Assembly (NCBI RefSeq): GCF_002878395.1
Contig: NW_025892834.1
Coordinates: forward strand, 14,941-78,940
Direction: 5' to 3'
Length of the DNA stretch: 64,000 bases
From: Capsicum annuum
Taxonomy: Eukaryota > Streptophyta > Magnoliopsida > Solanales > Solanaceae
The notes below the pieces were generated by a model, which made no database searches, was not told the DNA's origin, and worked only from the letters and a program-made list of their open reading frames with translations. The position numbers were made by a program, and so were the translations under genes. Shown piece after piece: positions 22,996 through 35,330 of the stretch. The number at the start of each line of letters is the position of its first letter. Within the stretch, counting starts at the first letter, position 1.

Positions 22996-24340
22996 ATACC
23001 TCCCAAAAGGCCTAACAAAAGAGGAACAGGGAATCAGTCAGCACCTTAGCCTATCCAGGCAGATCCTCTGGATGAGCTCATCTCTCATGCAGAATTCAGA
23101 ACTGTATTCACTGCTCTAGCCAATTCAGTCACAGCTCAGAATGACCAACCAACTGCTATTTCAGCCAACCCAGTGGCTAATTTTGTTGCAGCCAGGATTT
23201 GGGACTTAACCCAAATGAATCCTTCCCTATTCTCCAGTTTTATGTCTAAGAAGATCCATAGGAGTTCCTCGACTAGGTTCAGAAAGTCACAGATATCATG
23301 GGAGTGACTTCTAGTGAGAGTGCAGAGTTATCCACCTATCAGCTATAAGATGTATCCCATACATGGATTAAGCAGTGTAAAGTAGACAGGAGTGCAGATG
23401 TAGAGCCCATAGAATGGAAAGAATTTGCTATGGCTTTCTTAAGTGGATTCTTTCCCCTAGAGAAGAAAGAAGCCAAAGTGTTAGAGTTCATCAACCTCAG
23501 ACAAGGTAGCATGAGCATACAAGAATACTCCCTCAAGCTCACTCAGTTAGCTAGGTACAGTGCTCATGTAGTAGTAGATAATAGATCTAGAATGAATAAG
23601 TTTGTGTCTAGGATTTAGGTAGAGTGGTTAAGGAGTGTAGGGCTGCGATGTTGATTAGGAGATAGACATATCTAGACTTATGGACCATGCTCAATAGATT
23701 GAGGAGTAGAAACTTAAGAAGAAGGAGAGAGAAAATAAGAGGGTCAGAACTGGTAGTTATAGTTTTTCTTAGCCAGGGTCGCAGGGTGGTAACCGTTGTC
23801 AGCTTAGATAGAAGTTCTTAGCCCCAGTTCCATCTTTAGCTAGTTTACCAGTACCGAAGTTCTGAAATGACCGTAGAGATAGGGCACCAGGCTCCAAGGC
23901 CCAGGGTAGTGAGAGCAAGGTTTTTACTCATCCACTTTGTGAAAAGTGTGGTAAGCATTATAAGGGTATATGTAGAGCCGGTAGTGATGTGTGTTTTAGA
24001 TATGGTGAGACAGGTCACAAGGTCCGAGATTGTCCTAGGCCTAGCCCTAAAATTAACCACGGTCGTCCTTTAATTCAGTCCGGTCCCCCGAATCAACAGG
24101 GTGCCAATTTCAGCGTTATCAGTGGGCAACGCCCAAATAGACTCTATGTGCTTCAGTCCCAACAGGATTAGGAAAGTCCTCTTGATGCAGCCACTGGTAT
24201 GTTACAAATCCCTCATTTACATTTTTGACGTTTCTTCAGATTCAGGAGCTTCTTTTTCTTTTGTAACTCTTTGCATAGTAGTCAACTTTAAGGTCAGGCC
24301 AAATGTTACAGGACCTTTTTCTAGTCCCCACCCCAGTGAG
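22996..24340 (+). pseudogene. G3 gag with zinc knuckle and protease stub
   Basis: The frame opens PPKRPNKRGTGNQSAP, but the expected ATG is ATA (22996-22998). Capsid-like text follows: LISHAEFRTVFTALANSV, FFPLEKKEAKVLEFINLRQG and MSIQEYSLKLTQLARYS (23430-23618 is open). Then come a degraded tail and a knuckle region CEKCGKHYKGIC and CFRYGETGHKVRDC near 23940-24030, where the second Cys of the classical CCHC box is Tyr. Last come protease-like SDSGASFSFVTL (24233-24280) and a stop. No further pol domain is found up to 26100. Confidence 0.75.
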
Positions 24341-24349
24341 TCAGTCTAA

Positions 24350-26100
24350 CATAGCTTGACAGGTATACAAGAACTGTGCGGTTATAAAATCTCTGAAAGT
24401 CAGGCCTTCAAGTTCCAGTAGTAATATCAGTATGTGTAGGAAATCCATAAGGGAAGATGATTCCTGGCCTATTGCTATCTCAGTGCAAAGTTTTGTACTT
24501 TAACCATCATGATACTTACGCATGCTTTCCATTTTAGTCCCAAGAATAGAGCTTATATCGATGCACTTTTCATAAAATAACGTGTGTTTCAAGTTCCTCG
24601 TATGAGAAGTCCAAGTTCATCCAATATTATGGATCATGTTTCACGAATTCAGAAATTCCAAACCCAGTTTGTGTAGCTCATGACTCATGCACTCATGTTA
24701 TGCTTTACAGTATGCTTAGCCCACACGATTCTTGGCTTCACTCCTAGTGTTCAATCAAACTCAGATTATGCCATGTATACCCTCAGTTTAGATCCCTTAG
24801 TGAATTTGTAGTGTTAATGTTCCATCCCACAGGCCTCAGTTACAGTGTCAGTTCAGTAATCAATATTTAGTAAATGACTCAGATAGTCCTACAGAACCAT
24901 GGCTTTCAGCTATGAATTACTTAGCCATCAAAATTCAATACCCCTATACCATTCTAACCCTTAGTTATGGAAAACCAATATTCAATCTCAGTTATAGTCT
25001 TAGTTACAGTTACAGTCTCAATACCGTCTTAGCTATAATCTTAGTTTTAGTCCTAGTCCAGTAGTCAGATCAGAAACTCAGTCCAGTTTCAAGATTACCT
25101 GACCATAGCATATGGCCATCAGTTACTCAGTTATTAGTGTTACAGTACCTCAGTTTACAGAATTTTTCTGAATCATGATTAGATGCCTGGTCTTATATTT
25201 TTAAGGTAATACAGTTTTCCCTCACTCATGCTCAGTTACCTCATGTTACCCAGTCAATCATTACCTTCTATGTATAATACCCTACAGTCTCATTCCAGCT
25301 ATCTAGACTAAGTACAGTTCAGTCTTACACGCTCAGTATTCAGATATAAGTTATTCAGTTAATCAAATAAAGTTTGTATATATTTATGTATTCGTGCTCA
25401 GCACCTACATAAATCTTTTTAGTAGTCTCAGTTGCAGTGGATAAGGTCTAATCACTTTGTCTTAGCTTCAGATCTTGGATATCCAGCTGCGATTCAATTT
25501 ATAGGTGCCTTGTGCATCGCCCTTAGTTTTCCTCAGTATCTCAGCAAAATCAGTATTCTTCGAGGGACCTAGTGTCCCAAAGGGGAGATACATGATAATT
25601 CCCCAAACTCTCATGACATAAAACATGCCATTATCTCTTCTCATAATGAATCCAATTTAGAGTAAGGGGGTACTTATAAGTTGACCCTCAAACTCGACCT
25701 TAGCCATAAGCTGCGTATTCAAGGTACTCAGTTCAGATCATGATATGCAAATCATGTATCACATTCCAGACTTAGTTATGTTCACATGTTTCCTCTTGTG
25801 CATATTTAGTAATTAATTTCAGGCTTATTAACATTTTAAATTTAAGGAAACTGTCTCCCTTGAACTTATCCAGTTTCATGATCAGATTTTCATAATAAAC
25901 TTGGTATCAATTACCATTGCATATTTAGTCATGCATTTATGAACCATTTAACCATGCATCAGATATGCATGTTCAATATGATACATTCAGTTTATCGGTC
26001 ATGTCAGTCATGGAATCATGTTCCAGTTGTTCATGTTTAGTATGTACATCAGTTTATCTTTTCTTCCCTCTTATTCAGTCTCATTCGAGGATGAATGTTC
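24350..26100 (+). other. G3 internal non-coding region rich in TCAGT words
   Basis: Stops occur in every frame and no RT, RNase H or integrase motif is visible. Words such as CTCAGT, CAGTCTCA and TTCAGT recur many times, giving a composition like the G3 and S1 LTRs. Confidence 0.7.
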
Positions 26101-26110
26101 TCAAGGGGGA
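26101..26110 (+). other. G3 polypurine tract
   Basis: TCAAGGGGGA lies five bases before the 3' LTR start. It follows TTCGAGGATGAATGTTC, a conserved lead-in in this group of elements. Confidence 0.8.
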
Positions 26111-26115
26111 TATAT

Positions 26116-28856
26116 TGTAAGATCCCGTAAAATCCTAAAGCTTAATTCAGTCCTTTAAGCTTATCAAAGTGACCCAAACTTAGAAAATTCTAGCTAGGTT
26201 CCATGACTTAGCCTATTATTGGCCTTTGAAAGTTGGTAATCTCATTTTATCACCTTAACATCCTTTAATGGTCCGTATTTTTATTAGTTCATGATCAAGA
26301 AGGTCAATAGGTGTTCCCAAACAAGTTTTGGGTCTTTTGGATTATGTTTAGATCATGTTTGGATTCCCAAAATAGTAGACCAATGTGATCATGGCGCGCT
26401 GCATCACCAATTATGTTGGTCAACATTTGTGCAGGCTGCCAGATCCAAAACTTCTGAGGCTTGATACGATCATGGCATGATGCGTCGAGTATCGTGTCGC
26501 AGCCATAAACACGCTGCGTCACTTATAGCATCGGCATCTAGTTTTTAGTCATTAAATATCTTCATTTTAAGGGCAAAAGGGTCAATTTCCCATCCTTAAT
26601 AAACCCAATAACACGTGATTCAGCCTTATTTCACAGAAAATATAGAGTTTCTCTCAAGAACAAGTTAGGGTTTTTAATTAAGGATTCAAATTCAATACTC
26701 AAATTCAAGAATCTCTTCATCAATCTTTATAAAATCAGGAACTAAGGTATGTCAAGTGTTGATTTATGGATTCCTTTCATCCATGAAGTCCAAGAACCCT
26801 CTTTCAAATTATAAAACATGATATTTATATTGTGGGTTATTTGTAACCTTGTTTATCTTGTTGTATGATTTTCAAGTTGGAATCTTTATGTGTTTTCATG
26901 AAACTACGTTAGCATGCAAGATGAAATCCATGAATTGAGTTTTTTATCATGTGTAATTTGATGATTTCACCTATGCCCTAAGTTGTGCATGTAGGGTGTT
27001 TGGCAAAATGGCTAGGAGGATAGAAATTAGGTATTATAGCTTAATTGTGACTCAAATAAAAAATGTATGCTTTACCTTTATGACCAAGACAGACTTCCAT
27101 GATATTGTGTGCATTATGAGTATTTGATGGAATGTTTATGAGATTAGGTTGATGAAAGTATGACATGTCTATATGCAATTCCATCTATGTACAATATTAT
27201 GACAACCATGTTCTTCATGAAAGTCCCAACTTAGTGTATTATGAATTGTTGATATTGGCTATGTGTTCACGAAGTGTCAAATCTTGTCAGTTTTATGCTA
27301 TCGAGTCTTGGGGGTACTTGTACCTGGCAATTTAGCTGTGTTCCTAGAGCCAGTGTCAGTTTTCACAATACTCTCATTCAACCCATGATCATTAGAATTC
27401 AGTCAGTTACATGACTCAGGAAAACTCAGTAATCTCAGTCAGTTATCAGATCTCAGTAGTATTCCATTAGTCAACAAAATTTAGTAAAATCTATTCAAAT
27501 CAGTTAAAAAATACTATCAGTAATAGTTTAATTCAGTTTAAATCAGTTTAGTGTCTCTTTAGTTGGGAGTAGGATTCACCACCGAGTGAACCCAAGGATG
27601 GGGACTCACTTGTTAGCCAGTAGAGGGTGTGATCCTTAAAAGCAATCCTTGCATTCCAGAACTACGTGGCGAGCATAGGTTGAGATGTAACCTACGAGTT
27701 TATGAATTATATACCTCATTTGAGTTTTTCCTACTAGAAGGGGTTGATGGAAGAGCTCCCTATCAGAGAGGATTTACTTACAGCTTGTCTTTACCCGTGG
27801 CACAGTACTAACACTCTTCCAGCTGGGGTTATAGGTCGGACACCATCAATTCAGTTTTGGGGCATGTCGGTTAGACGATTACCTCCCACAGTCTCAGTTT
27901 TAGATCCAGTCTCAATAATAGAACATAGTTTAGTTCTACAGTTTTAGGACTGTCAGATATAGTCGCTCAGCTCAATGTGGAACTCAGCTAGTTCCATCAG
28001 AATTAGGACTGTCAGTCACAATCACCTAGTTAATAGTATATTAATTATATGAAATTTGTGTTATCAATATTCAAATTTTAGGACTGTCAGATATAGTCAA
28101 TCAAACCAGTTTTCATAATTAAAACTGTCAAAAATAGTCATTCCTTTATTAGTAATATGATCAATTCCTCAGTACTCAATAGACTTAGTCTTTTAGTATC
28201 CAGTATTAGTACCCAAATATCAGTAAATCCACATTATCAGAATTCATGGGCAGTGTTATCACGATCTCAGATACAGTTACATATTCAAGCTTATATTCTT
28301 ATGTTTATGTTATTCAGTCAGTTAGTATTGTTCATAAATATGAACTATTGTATTCAGCCCACCTCACTTGCATAGCAATATATTTAATCATACTGATGTA
28401 TTTGCGCTATGGTGTTGTATACCATAGGTTCAGAAGTACACACTCTAGAGTATCAGTATCATTCTAGTTTCAGCAGTTTGAGTTAGCAGTGAGTCCTCAT
28501 CATTCGAGGATGTTATTATTTGATTATTTCATTCTTTCAGCACTTAGTTTATTTTAGCAGATAGGGTTAGTTGGGGTATTATCATATCAACTCTTTATTC
28601 AGACAGTTTAGTTGTAGAGGCTTTTAGACTACAGTATGTTTAGATAGTTATTTCAATTATTTTGGTATTGTTGTACCATAATTTCAGTTATGTATCAGTA
28701 TTGAACCTTATGACCTTTTAGTTCATGTTTTCGTATTTATGATATTACCATTATTATTCAGGGCTCAGTTACAAATATTAGTCCTGGGTTAGCTTGTGGT
28801 CCTTTAGGATTATGAGCACCATGTAGTGTTCCAGGTACCAAATTTAGGGAGTTACA
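26116..28856 (+). repeat. G3 3' LTR (2.74 kb)
   Basis: Starts TGTAAGATCC, ends GGGAGTTACA. It keeps the block missing from the 5' copy (about 26420-26590), which contains GCGTCGAGTATCGTG and ACGCTGCGTC words. Hairpin word at 28567-28592. Confidence 0.9.
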
Positions 28857-28861
28857 GGTTT

Positions 28862-29870
28862 ATTTTTTTATCTTAGAGCTCGGAGGTTAATCTCTAAAGG
28901 TTAACTTTATCACTTGGTCTGGGTTAAAGATTCTAACTTGGAAGGTACTTCTTTGTCTTTGGTCCCTGTGGTTAATGAGTTTCTAGAGGTTTTTTTGGAT
29001 AATCTTCCTGGTGTACCCCCAGATATAAAAATAGAGTTTGGTATTGATTTACTTCTGGACACTCATCTAATTTCTATTCCTCCGTACAGAATAACTTTGG
29101 ATGATTTGAGGGAACTCAAGAAGCAACTTAAAGATATTCTGGATAAGGGGTTTATTTGCCTTAGTGTTTCTCCATTGGGTACACCGGTGTTGTTTATGTG
29201 TAAAAAGGATAGTTCCCTTCAAATGTGCACTGACTATAGGTAGTTGAACAAGGCGATGGTCAAGAACAAGTATCCTCTTCCTTGGATAGATGACTTATTT
29301 GACCAGTTGCAGGGTGCCAACTTCTTCTCTAAGATAGATCTTCGGTCTGGGTACCATCAGCTTAAAATTAGGGAGGTGGATATCCCTAAGATGGTTTTTC
29401 ATACTTGATATGGGCATTTTGAGTTCTTGGTGATGTCATTTGGGTTGAATAATGCCCCGACAACATTTATAGACTTGATTAATAGAGTATTCAGGTAGTA
29501 TTTAGATCTCTTCATCATTATGTTTATTAATGACATTCTGGTTTATTCGAAGAGTTATGTGGATCATGTTAATCACCTTCATGTGGTGTTACAGACCTAC
29601 TAAGTTCTCTAAGTGTGGGTTCTGGTTGAACGCTGTGACTTTTTTGGGCCATATTATTTCTTGTGAAAGGATCATAGTAGATCTATAGAAGGTTACTATA
29701 GTGAAGAGGTGGCCTAGGCCCACAACTCCATCCAATATTTAGAGCTTCTTGGGTTTAGCCAGGTATTATAGGTGGTTTGTGGAAAGCTTTTCTTTGATAT
29801 ATACTCCTATGAGTAGGTTGACTCAGAAAAAGGTTAAGTTCTCTTGGTCGGATGCTTAAGAAAGGAGTTT
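28862..29870 (+). pseudogene. G2 reverse transcriptase remnant
   Basis: The linker DLRELKKQLKDILDKGFI precedes RT text SPLGTPVLFMCKKDSSLQMC, then [38 protein letters not shown] and [20 protein letters not shown]. The catalytic box reads FINDILVYS, so the first Asp of the family's FIDDILVYS is Asn. Stops TAG (29239, 29497) and TGA (29406) replace Gln or Arg codons. About 30 bases are missing after LQT near 29600, where LRDHRLYAKF is expected. RT copies element RNA into DNA; this copy cannot. It begins directly after the G3 insertion and continues the frame left of it. Confidence 0.82.
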
Positions 29871-29877
29871 TGAGAAG

Positions 29878-30321
29878 TTGAAGAATAAGTTGACTTCAGC
29901 TCCAACCCTGACCTTACCGAAAAGCAATGATGGGTTTGTGGTTTATTGTGATGCATCTCGAGTACGGCTTGGTTCTATTTTGATGCAGCATGGAAAGGTG
30001 ATTGCCAATGCTTCCAGGCAGTTGAAGGTACATGAGAGAAATTATCCTACTCATGATTTGGAGTTATTGGCAGTTGTGTTTGCTTTGAAAATATGGTGGA
30101 ATTATTTGTATGGTATTCTCGTAGATATCTTTCCTGATCACAAGAGTCTTCAGTACGTATTCACTCAAAAAGAGCTTAATCAAAGGAGATGGGTTGAGTT
30201 TCTCAAGGATTATAATATGAGTCTTCACTATTACCTAGGTAAGGCTAATATGGTTGATGATGCTCTTAGTAGGTTATCTATGGGGAGTTTGATTCACGAG
30301 GAGGAAGTAAATAGTAATTGA
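29878..30321 (+). pseudogene. G2 RNase H domain (147-codon open stretch)
   Basis: The longest clean frame in the window. It reads [20 protein letters not shown], then [24 protein letters not shown] text (ANASRQ here), [30 protein letters not shown] and [14 protein letters not shown]. This is the gypsy RNase H fold, with the catalytic Asp of YCDAS, Glu of DLEL, Asp of DHKSL and the last Asp of VDDALSR visible. It removes the RNA strand during reverse transcription. It is only one domain of the pol polyprotein; upstream and downstream are broken, so it is not an independent gene. The stop at 30319 lies in the linker to integrase. Confidence 0.85.
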
Positions 30322-30539
30322 TGAAGGATATTCACCCTTGGCTAATCTTGGAGTTCGTCTCTTGAACTCTAAGAATGGTGGTATACTGGTACAAGAAGTG
30401 GTTCGATCATCTCTTGGTAAAAATATTAGGGAGAAACAAATACTGGATCTTGTCTTGATGAAAATCAAGAGTGATGTTGGTAAGAAAAAGGTAGTGGTGT
30501 TTTAGATCAGTGGTGATGGTGCTTTACGATATCGAGAGA

Positions 30540-31860
30540 GGTTATGTGTTCTTGATGTTGATGGGCTGCGTTAAAGGGTTTTGGATGAGGTGCATGAGTT
30601 ACACTATGTTGTTTATCTTGGATCGACTAAGATGTATCATGATCTCAAGGAGATCTATTGGTAGAATGGCATGAAGAGGGATATAGCTAGTTTTGTGGCC
30701 TAGCGTATGGTGTGTCAACAGGTTAAGGTTTAGCATAAGAGACATAGTAGATTGTATCAAGAAATTAATATGCCTAAATGGAAGTGGGAAGTGATTAATA
30801 TGGATTTCGTTACTAGTCTTCCTCGATCTCTGAATCATTATGATTCGATTTGGGTCATTATGGATAGGATGACCAAGTCCATGCATTTTTTACCAGTACA
30901 GACTACCTTTTTGGCAGAAGATTATGCGTGGTTGTATCTTCAATAGATTGTGAAGCTACATAGGGTACATGTTTTGATTATCTCTGATCGTGGTACGCAG
31001 TTTATATCTCATTTCTGGTAGTCTTTCCAGAAAGGGTTGGAGACTAAGGTTAGTCTGAGTACCGCTTTTCATCTGTAGTTGGATGGTAAAGCAAAGAGAA
31101 CTATTTAGATATTAGAAGATATGCTTCGGACCTGTGTGATTGACTATGGTGGCAATGAGGTTGAGCATCTACCTTAGGTGGAGTTTGCTTACAACAATAG
31201 CTATCATTTGAGTATTGGTATGACTTCTTTTGAGACATTGTATGGTAGGAGATGTAGATCTCCTATTACTTGGTTTGAGCTTAGAGAAGTGGACATGTTT
31301 GGTTTGGATTTGGTTTATCAGGCAATGGAGAAGGTTAAGGTGATTCGGGATAGGCTTAAAGATAACCAAATTTGCCACAAGTTCTATGCGGATGTTAAGA
31401 GTAGAGACTTAGTGTTTGAGGTTAGGGATAGGGTATTCCTCAAGGTGTCTCCCAGGAAGGGAGTGGTGCGGTTTGGTAAAAAAGGGAAACTCAATCCTCG
31501 GTATGTTGGTCCTTATGTGATTTTGCGGAGAGTTGGCAATATTGCTTATGAGTTGGAGTTTCCATATAGCTTAAGTTTGGTTCATACGGTCTTTTATGTT
31601 TCTTTGTTGAGGATGTGTCTTGGTGATCCTTCTTAGGTTGTTTGTTTGGAAGGATTGGGTATCTCAACTTCTCTGTCTTATGAAGAGGTACTGATTCATT
31701 TATTAGATAGGAAAATTCATCAGTTACAGACCAAGGATGTGCTTCGGTTAAGGTTCTATGGTGGAACCATAAGGTGGAAGAATCTACTTGGTATGCGGAA
31801 GAGGACATGAAGTCCAAGTATTCGAATTTGTTTTCTGCTCCTGGGATTTGTGCGGAAGGT
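30540..31860 (+). pseudogene. G2 integrase and chromodomain remnant
   Basis: The zinc-binding start has HELH and CQQVKV with stops between. The core has KWEVINMDFVTSLPRS (first Asp), ISDRGTQFISHFW (second Asp) and a decayed KAKRTI*ILEDM, where the Glu-containing KVERTIQTLEDM is expected. The Glu is therefore changed to Lys/Arg context. [33 protein letters not shown] and the GPY part PRYVGPYVILRRVG follow in an open frame at 31178-31636. The chromodomain-like tail (SYEEVL, LLDRKIHQLQTKDV) loses frame after 31740. Integrase inserts the DNA copy; the chromodomain may guide it to heterochromatin. The motif set fits the Tekay/Del lineage. Confidence 0.82.
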
Positions 31861-32032
31861 ATGTGTCTTGATCATATCTTTATTTTCTGAGTTTGTTAAA
31901 GGAAAGATTAACATATCCGCCTTATTATTTTCAAACTTTGTTGAAGCGATGTTTGATAATGGAAATGAATCTGTGTGTGGTTACCTCTAACTTTTCTGTC
32001 ATTCAGGGATGAATGTTCCTAGTGAGGGAGAC

Positions 32033-34314
32033 TGAAACATCCTGGGTTTTGACCCTTAGAAAATTTTCTAGAAATCCATTCTCCGGACTTAATACGACTC
32101 ATGGGTATGAGCCATATGCTGGGGTAGGAGTGGTATGGTCCTGTCGTATGCTGACCAGTGTTAGTTGGTGGGATGGTTTTGGTCACTAAAATGGGTATGA
32201 ATTAAGGGTATGAGTCATAGGGTTTGGTATGAGTCATATCAGGGACTCATATGGTGGGCAGTGTTTAATCCTCCTGGGATTTCATTCTGCCAGGGATACG
32301 GGTCATGGGTAAGGATCGCATGCTGTGGTTACGACTTGGTTGAATGAGTCGTATATTGGACAATGTTTGATCTAAGGGTTGAGGTTTGGATATGAGTTAT
32401 GGATACCAATCGTATAAGAGGGTATGACTCGTATGGGTTAGTCGTATCCCTGTGATGGGTTTTTAAAGGATTTACGTGGGGGTATTCTGGACATTTCCCT
32501 GCTTACCCTAACTAGGACCCACAACTTCTAATACACTTAGGATGGTTATTTACCTTATTATTCTATTCATTAACACTTAGAAACTATTCCAAAACATCTC
32601 ATAATTCTCTCAAGAGTTTTTGGGGCAAGAATGCTAGGATTTCATCTAATGGATTGCTTTGGGGCTTGCTTTGGTGATTTCTTTCCATCAATTATTTGGG
32701 ATAAGGCATGATTCTCTTTCCTAATTGTAATTTCAACTAAATTCATGGTTTATATGATTGATTTTATGGTTTCACTATTTCATGATTATGGTTTTCAACT
32801 ATTATTTGGGGGGTTTTGACGTTAAATGCTTGGTTATAATTTCCTATGGTTTTAATTATGATTTTTATATGCATTAATGGTGGTTTTGGACAATTGGATT
32901 GCATGGTAATGGTTTAATGGTCTTTGGAATTGGTTTTGGTTATATTATGCCCCCAAGGTGTTCCATAAAATGCTTATAAAGATATGTTCATTGCATTGAC
33001 TTCTTTTAATGGAACTCTTTTATGTTTTAAATTGGATAAAGGATTTATACATGGTTTAAATGGTTTGAAAATGCTAAAGGCTAAATGGTTAAGCTTGTGG
33101 AGAGCATGTAAGTATCCCAAGTTGATTTAATATGGTTAAAAAAAGGGCACCTAAGGTCACCTAACCTAATTGGTTTGGTTATGGATATTACTTGCAAGTA
33201 ATGGGGTGGTATAACGATACCACTAATATTGGCCTTGATTAATAAATTGTAAATAGATTGTTTGGACATGGTTTTAATATGGCATTAATGGCAGGGTGTG
33301 TATCTAAGCCGTGGAAGGTGGCGGTCCCGGGGAGACTAAACTTGGAAACTCATATTTTGCCGATATGAGGGGTTTTTGATGACCACGTTCGAGTGTTACG
33401 TTTTATATTGGAGGGATGTACTAGTCATTCCATGGAATTTTCCCTGGTTGTGTGGCTATACGCACTGGAGCCCTTTCAGCAGGAGGAGCTGAACCCATAT
33501 AGCCCGTGGGTGTTTAGGACGACAAAGCTACACAACCCAGGTAAAGGTTTTAAGTGCATGCTAAACCCGGTTTCCTTTCCCGGCACTTATATATATGTGT
33601 GGTTTTATGATTGATATTAGTTTATCCTTATCCTGAAATTCATGCTAGTGGTCATTTACTAACCTCATCTTCTGGCGGCTGTATAACCATGTTATGCAGA
33701 AACTGGCCACCCTACTGTTCTTGTTTAGCCCACAGATTCGGTATCATCATTTGGACTGAAGTGGTGAGCTTTCATCCTTTTGGAAGACCTCATTTCATTT
33801 TATGAATTTGTTTAGACACTTATCTTTTATTTTGGATATTGGTTTTGGCCATGGTTGGGGGCATGTCCTAACTGGATTTGTTTATTTTTTCGAACAGAGG
33901 CTTTGTGGTACTTCTGGGGGTTGGTATGGGTGGGATCGGTAGAGATGTTGTCCTTGGCATTTGAATAAGCCGGTGGGCTGACATCATTGGACGATATTGT
34001 TGGTTGTTGCATCCTATACATTTTGGGATTGATTTTCATATTATGTTTTGGTATCCTTTTTGGTTTATAGCCTACAGTTTGGTTGGTTTGCTTAAGAGGT
34101 TGTTGCAGTACGGTCGGACTCGATTGGGTCGGTCATGATTGTGTCCCTATCCCAGAGTCTTAATGAGAATAATAGCGCTATCTTGTTATATGTTTGAAAT
34201 TTAGCCCATCTAAGGCTGGATATAGGTGGTTGGGTTGGGTAACTGAAGGCGGTCCCTGGTCCTGGTTGAACTTGGGATGCCCATTACGACAAGGCCTGGG
34301 GTAGGGTCATGTAA
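32033..34314 (+). repeat. G2 3' LTR
   Basis: Starts TGAAACATCC after the purine-rich AGTGAGGGAGAC (32021-32032), a weak polypurine tract. Ends GGTCATGTAA. Hairpin word at 33853-33872, AGAGGCTTTGTGG at 33896. Confidence 0.88.
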
Positions 34315-34319
34315 AAAAT

Positions 34320-35330
34320 AATGGACACTGGCGCACTATGCAACTTTACAATCTCCTGAATGAACAACTTAGTATAATTTTCTCTTGAGTAATTAGTCGT
34401 CACAGACAAGAAGTGAGTAAACTTAGTCATCCTATCCATAATGAACCAAATAGAATCATATTGATTCTGAGCTCGTGGAAGACCCATAATGAAATCTATA
34501 TTGATCGTCTCCCATTTCCACATAGGAAACTCTATCTGTTGAGACATTCCCCTAGGCTTCAAATGCTCAACCTTAACTTTCTGACAAACCATACATTTGG
34601 CAACAAAATTTGCCACATCTTTTTCATATTGTTGCACTAGTATATTTTCTTCAAGTCATGATACATCTTAGTTGAACCCGGATGAACTGTATACCTAGAC
34701 TCATGAGCCTCAGTCAAAATCCTTTCCCGCAGCCCATCAACATCAGGAACACAAAAACTACCTTGATACCTCAAGATGCCATTCCCCCAATCTCGAATTT
34801 CCATAACCTTTTGTTAACCCACATCGTCCTTAATCCGCATAAGTAGGGGATCTAAAGCCTGCTTCTCCTTCACCTTAGCACTAAGAGATGATTTAACCAC
34901 TTCCTAAAAAATCACTCCCCCATCTTTAGAGTCTAAAAGTCGAACTCCCAAGTTAGACAACCTACAAATGTCCTTCACTAATACTCTCTTCTCTTCATCG
35001 ACATAGGATATGCTCTCACTGACAACGTGCTAAAAGCATTAGCAACAACATTAGATTTACCTGGATGGTGGTGAAGGCTCATGTTATAATCCTTAAGTAA
35101 TTCGAGCCACCACTTCTACCTGAGATTCAATTCCTTCTGAGTAAACATAGACTGCAAGATCTTATGATATAAATAGATGTCTACATGCACTCCATATAAG
35201 CAATGGCGCCAAATTTACAAAGCAAAGACCACAACGTCCAACTCTAGATTGTGAGTTGGGTAATTCCTCTAAAGAACCTTAAGCTGCCTGGAATCATAGG
35301 TTACAACCATATCATGAGCATCAAAATACA
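34320..35330 (-). pseudogene. G1 integrase N-terminal half and RNase H/linker
   Basis: On the - strand the open frame at 34637-34320 gives VANFVAKCMVCQKVKVEHLK, WKWETINIDFIMGLPRA, YDSIWFIMDRMTKFTHFL and IVKLHSAPVSII. This is zinc-binding Cys pair plus the first part of the catalytic core, and it continues at 16011 beyond G2. Upstream (34640-35330) lie the zinc-domain histidines (HPGSTKMYHDLK), a linker (LGVRLLDSKD, EKQALDPLL) and a heavily decayed RNase H with GFVVFCDAS-type remnants. Stops are frequent. Confidence 0.75.

Larger units (their letters stand above)
20204..28856 (+). mobile_element. Non-autonomous Ty3/gypsy element G3 (gag only), nested in G2
   Basis: LTRs lie at 20204-22771 and 26116-28856, flanked by a perfect GGTTT duplication (20199-20203 and 28857-28861). 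The 3.34-kb internal region holds a gag remnant and a few protease codons, but no RT, RNase H or integrase. It then has 1.7 kb of non-coding DNA rich in TCAGT words like the LTR itself. A primer-binding site (22776) and polypurine tract (26101-26110) are in place. It therefore depended on enzymes from other elements, comparable to LARD-type elements. The LTRs differ in length by a 170-bp deletion. Confidence 0.88.
16017..34314 (+). mobile_element. Ty3/gypsy Tekay-like element G2, host of G3
   Basis: LTRs lie at 16017-18299 and 32033-34314. They flank gag, protease, RT, RNase H, integrase and chromodomain remnants in + order. AAAAT flanks the element (16012-16016 and 34315-34319), and removing the element with one AAAAT copy makes the G1 integrase frame continuous on the - strand, which confirms the insertion site. 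G3 (20204-28856) sits between protease and RT. Without G3 the element is about 9.6 kb. Only about 170 bp lie between the chromodomain and the 3' LTR, so there is no envelope-like gene. Confidence 0.88.

Noticed and set aside
31860..32030. Possible envelope gene between G2 integrase and 3' LTR
   Set aside because: Only about 170 bp with no signal or membrane segments; the element is an ordinary LTR retrotransposon without env.
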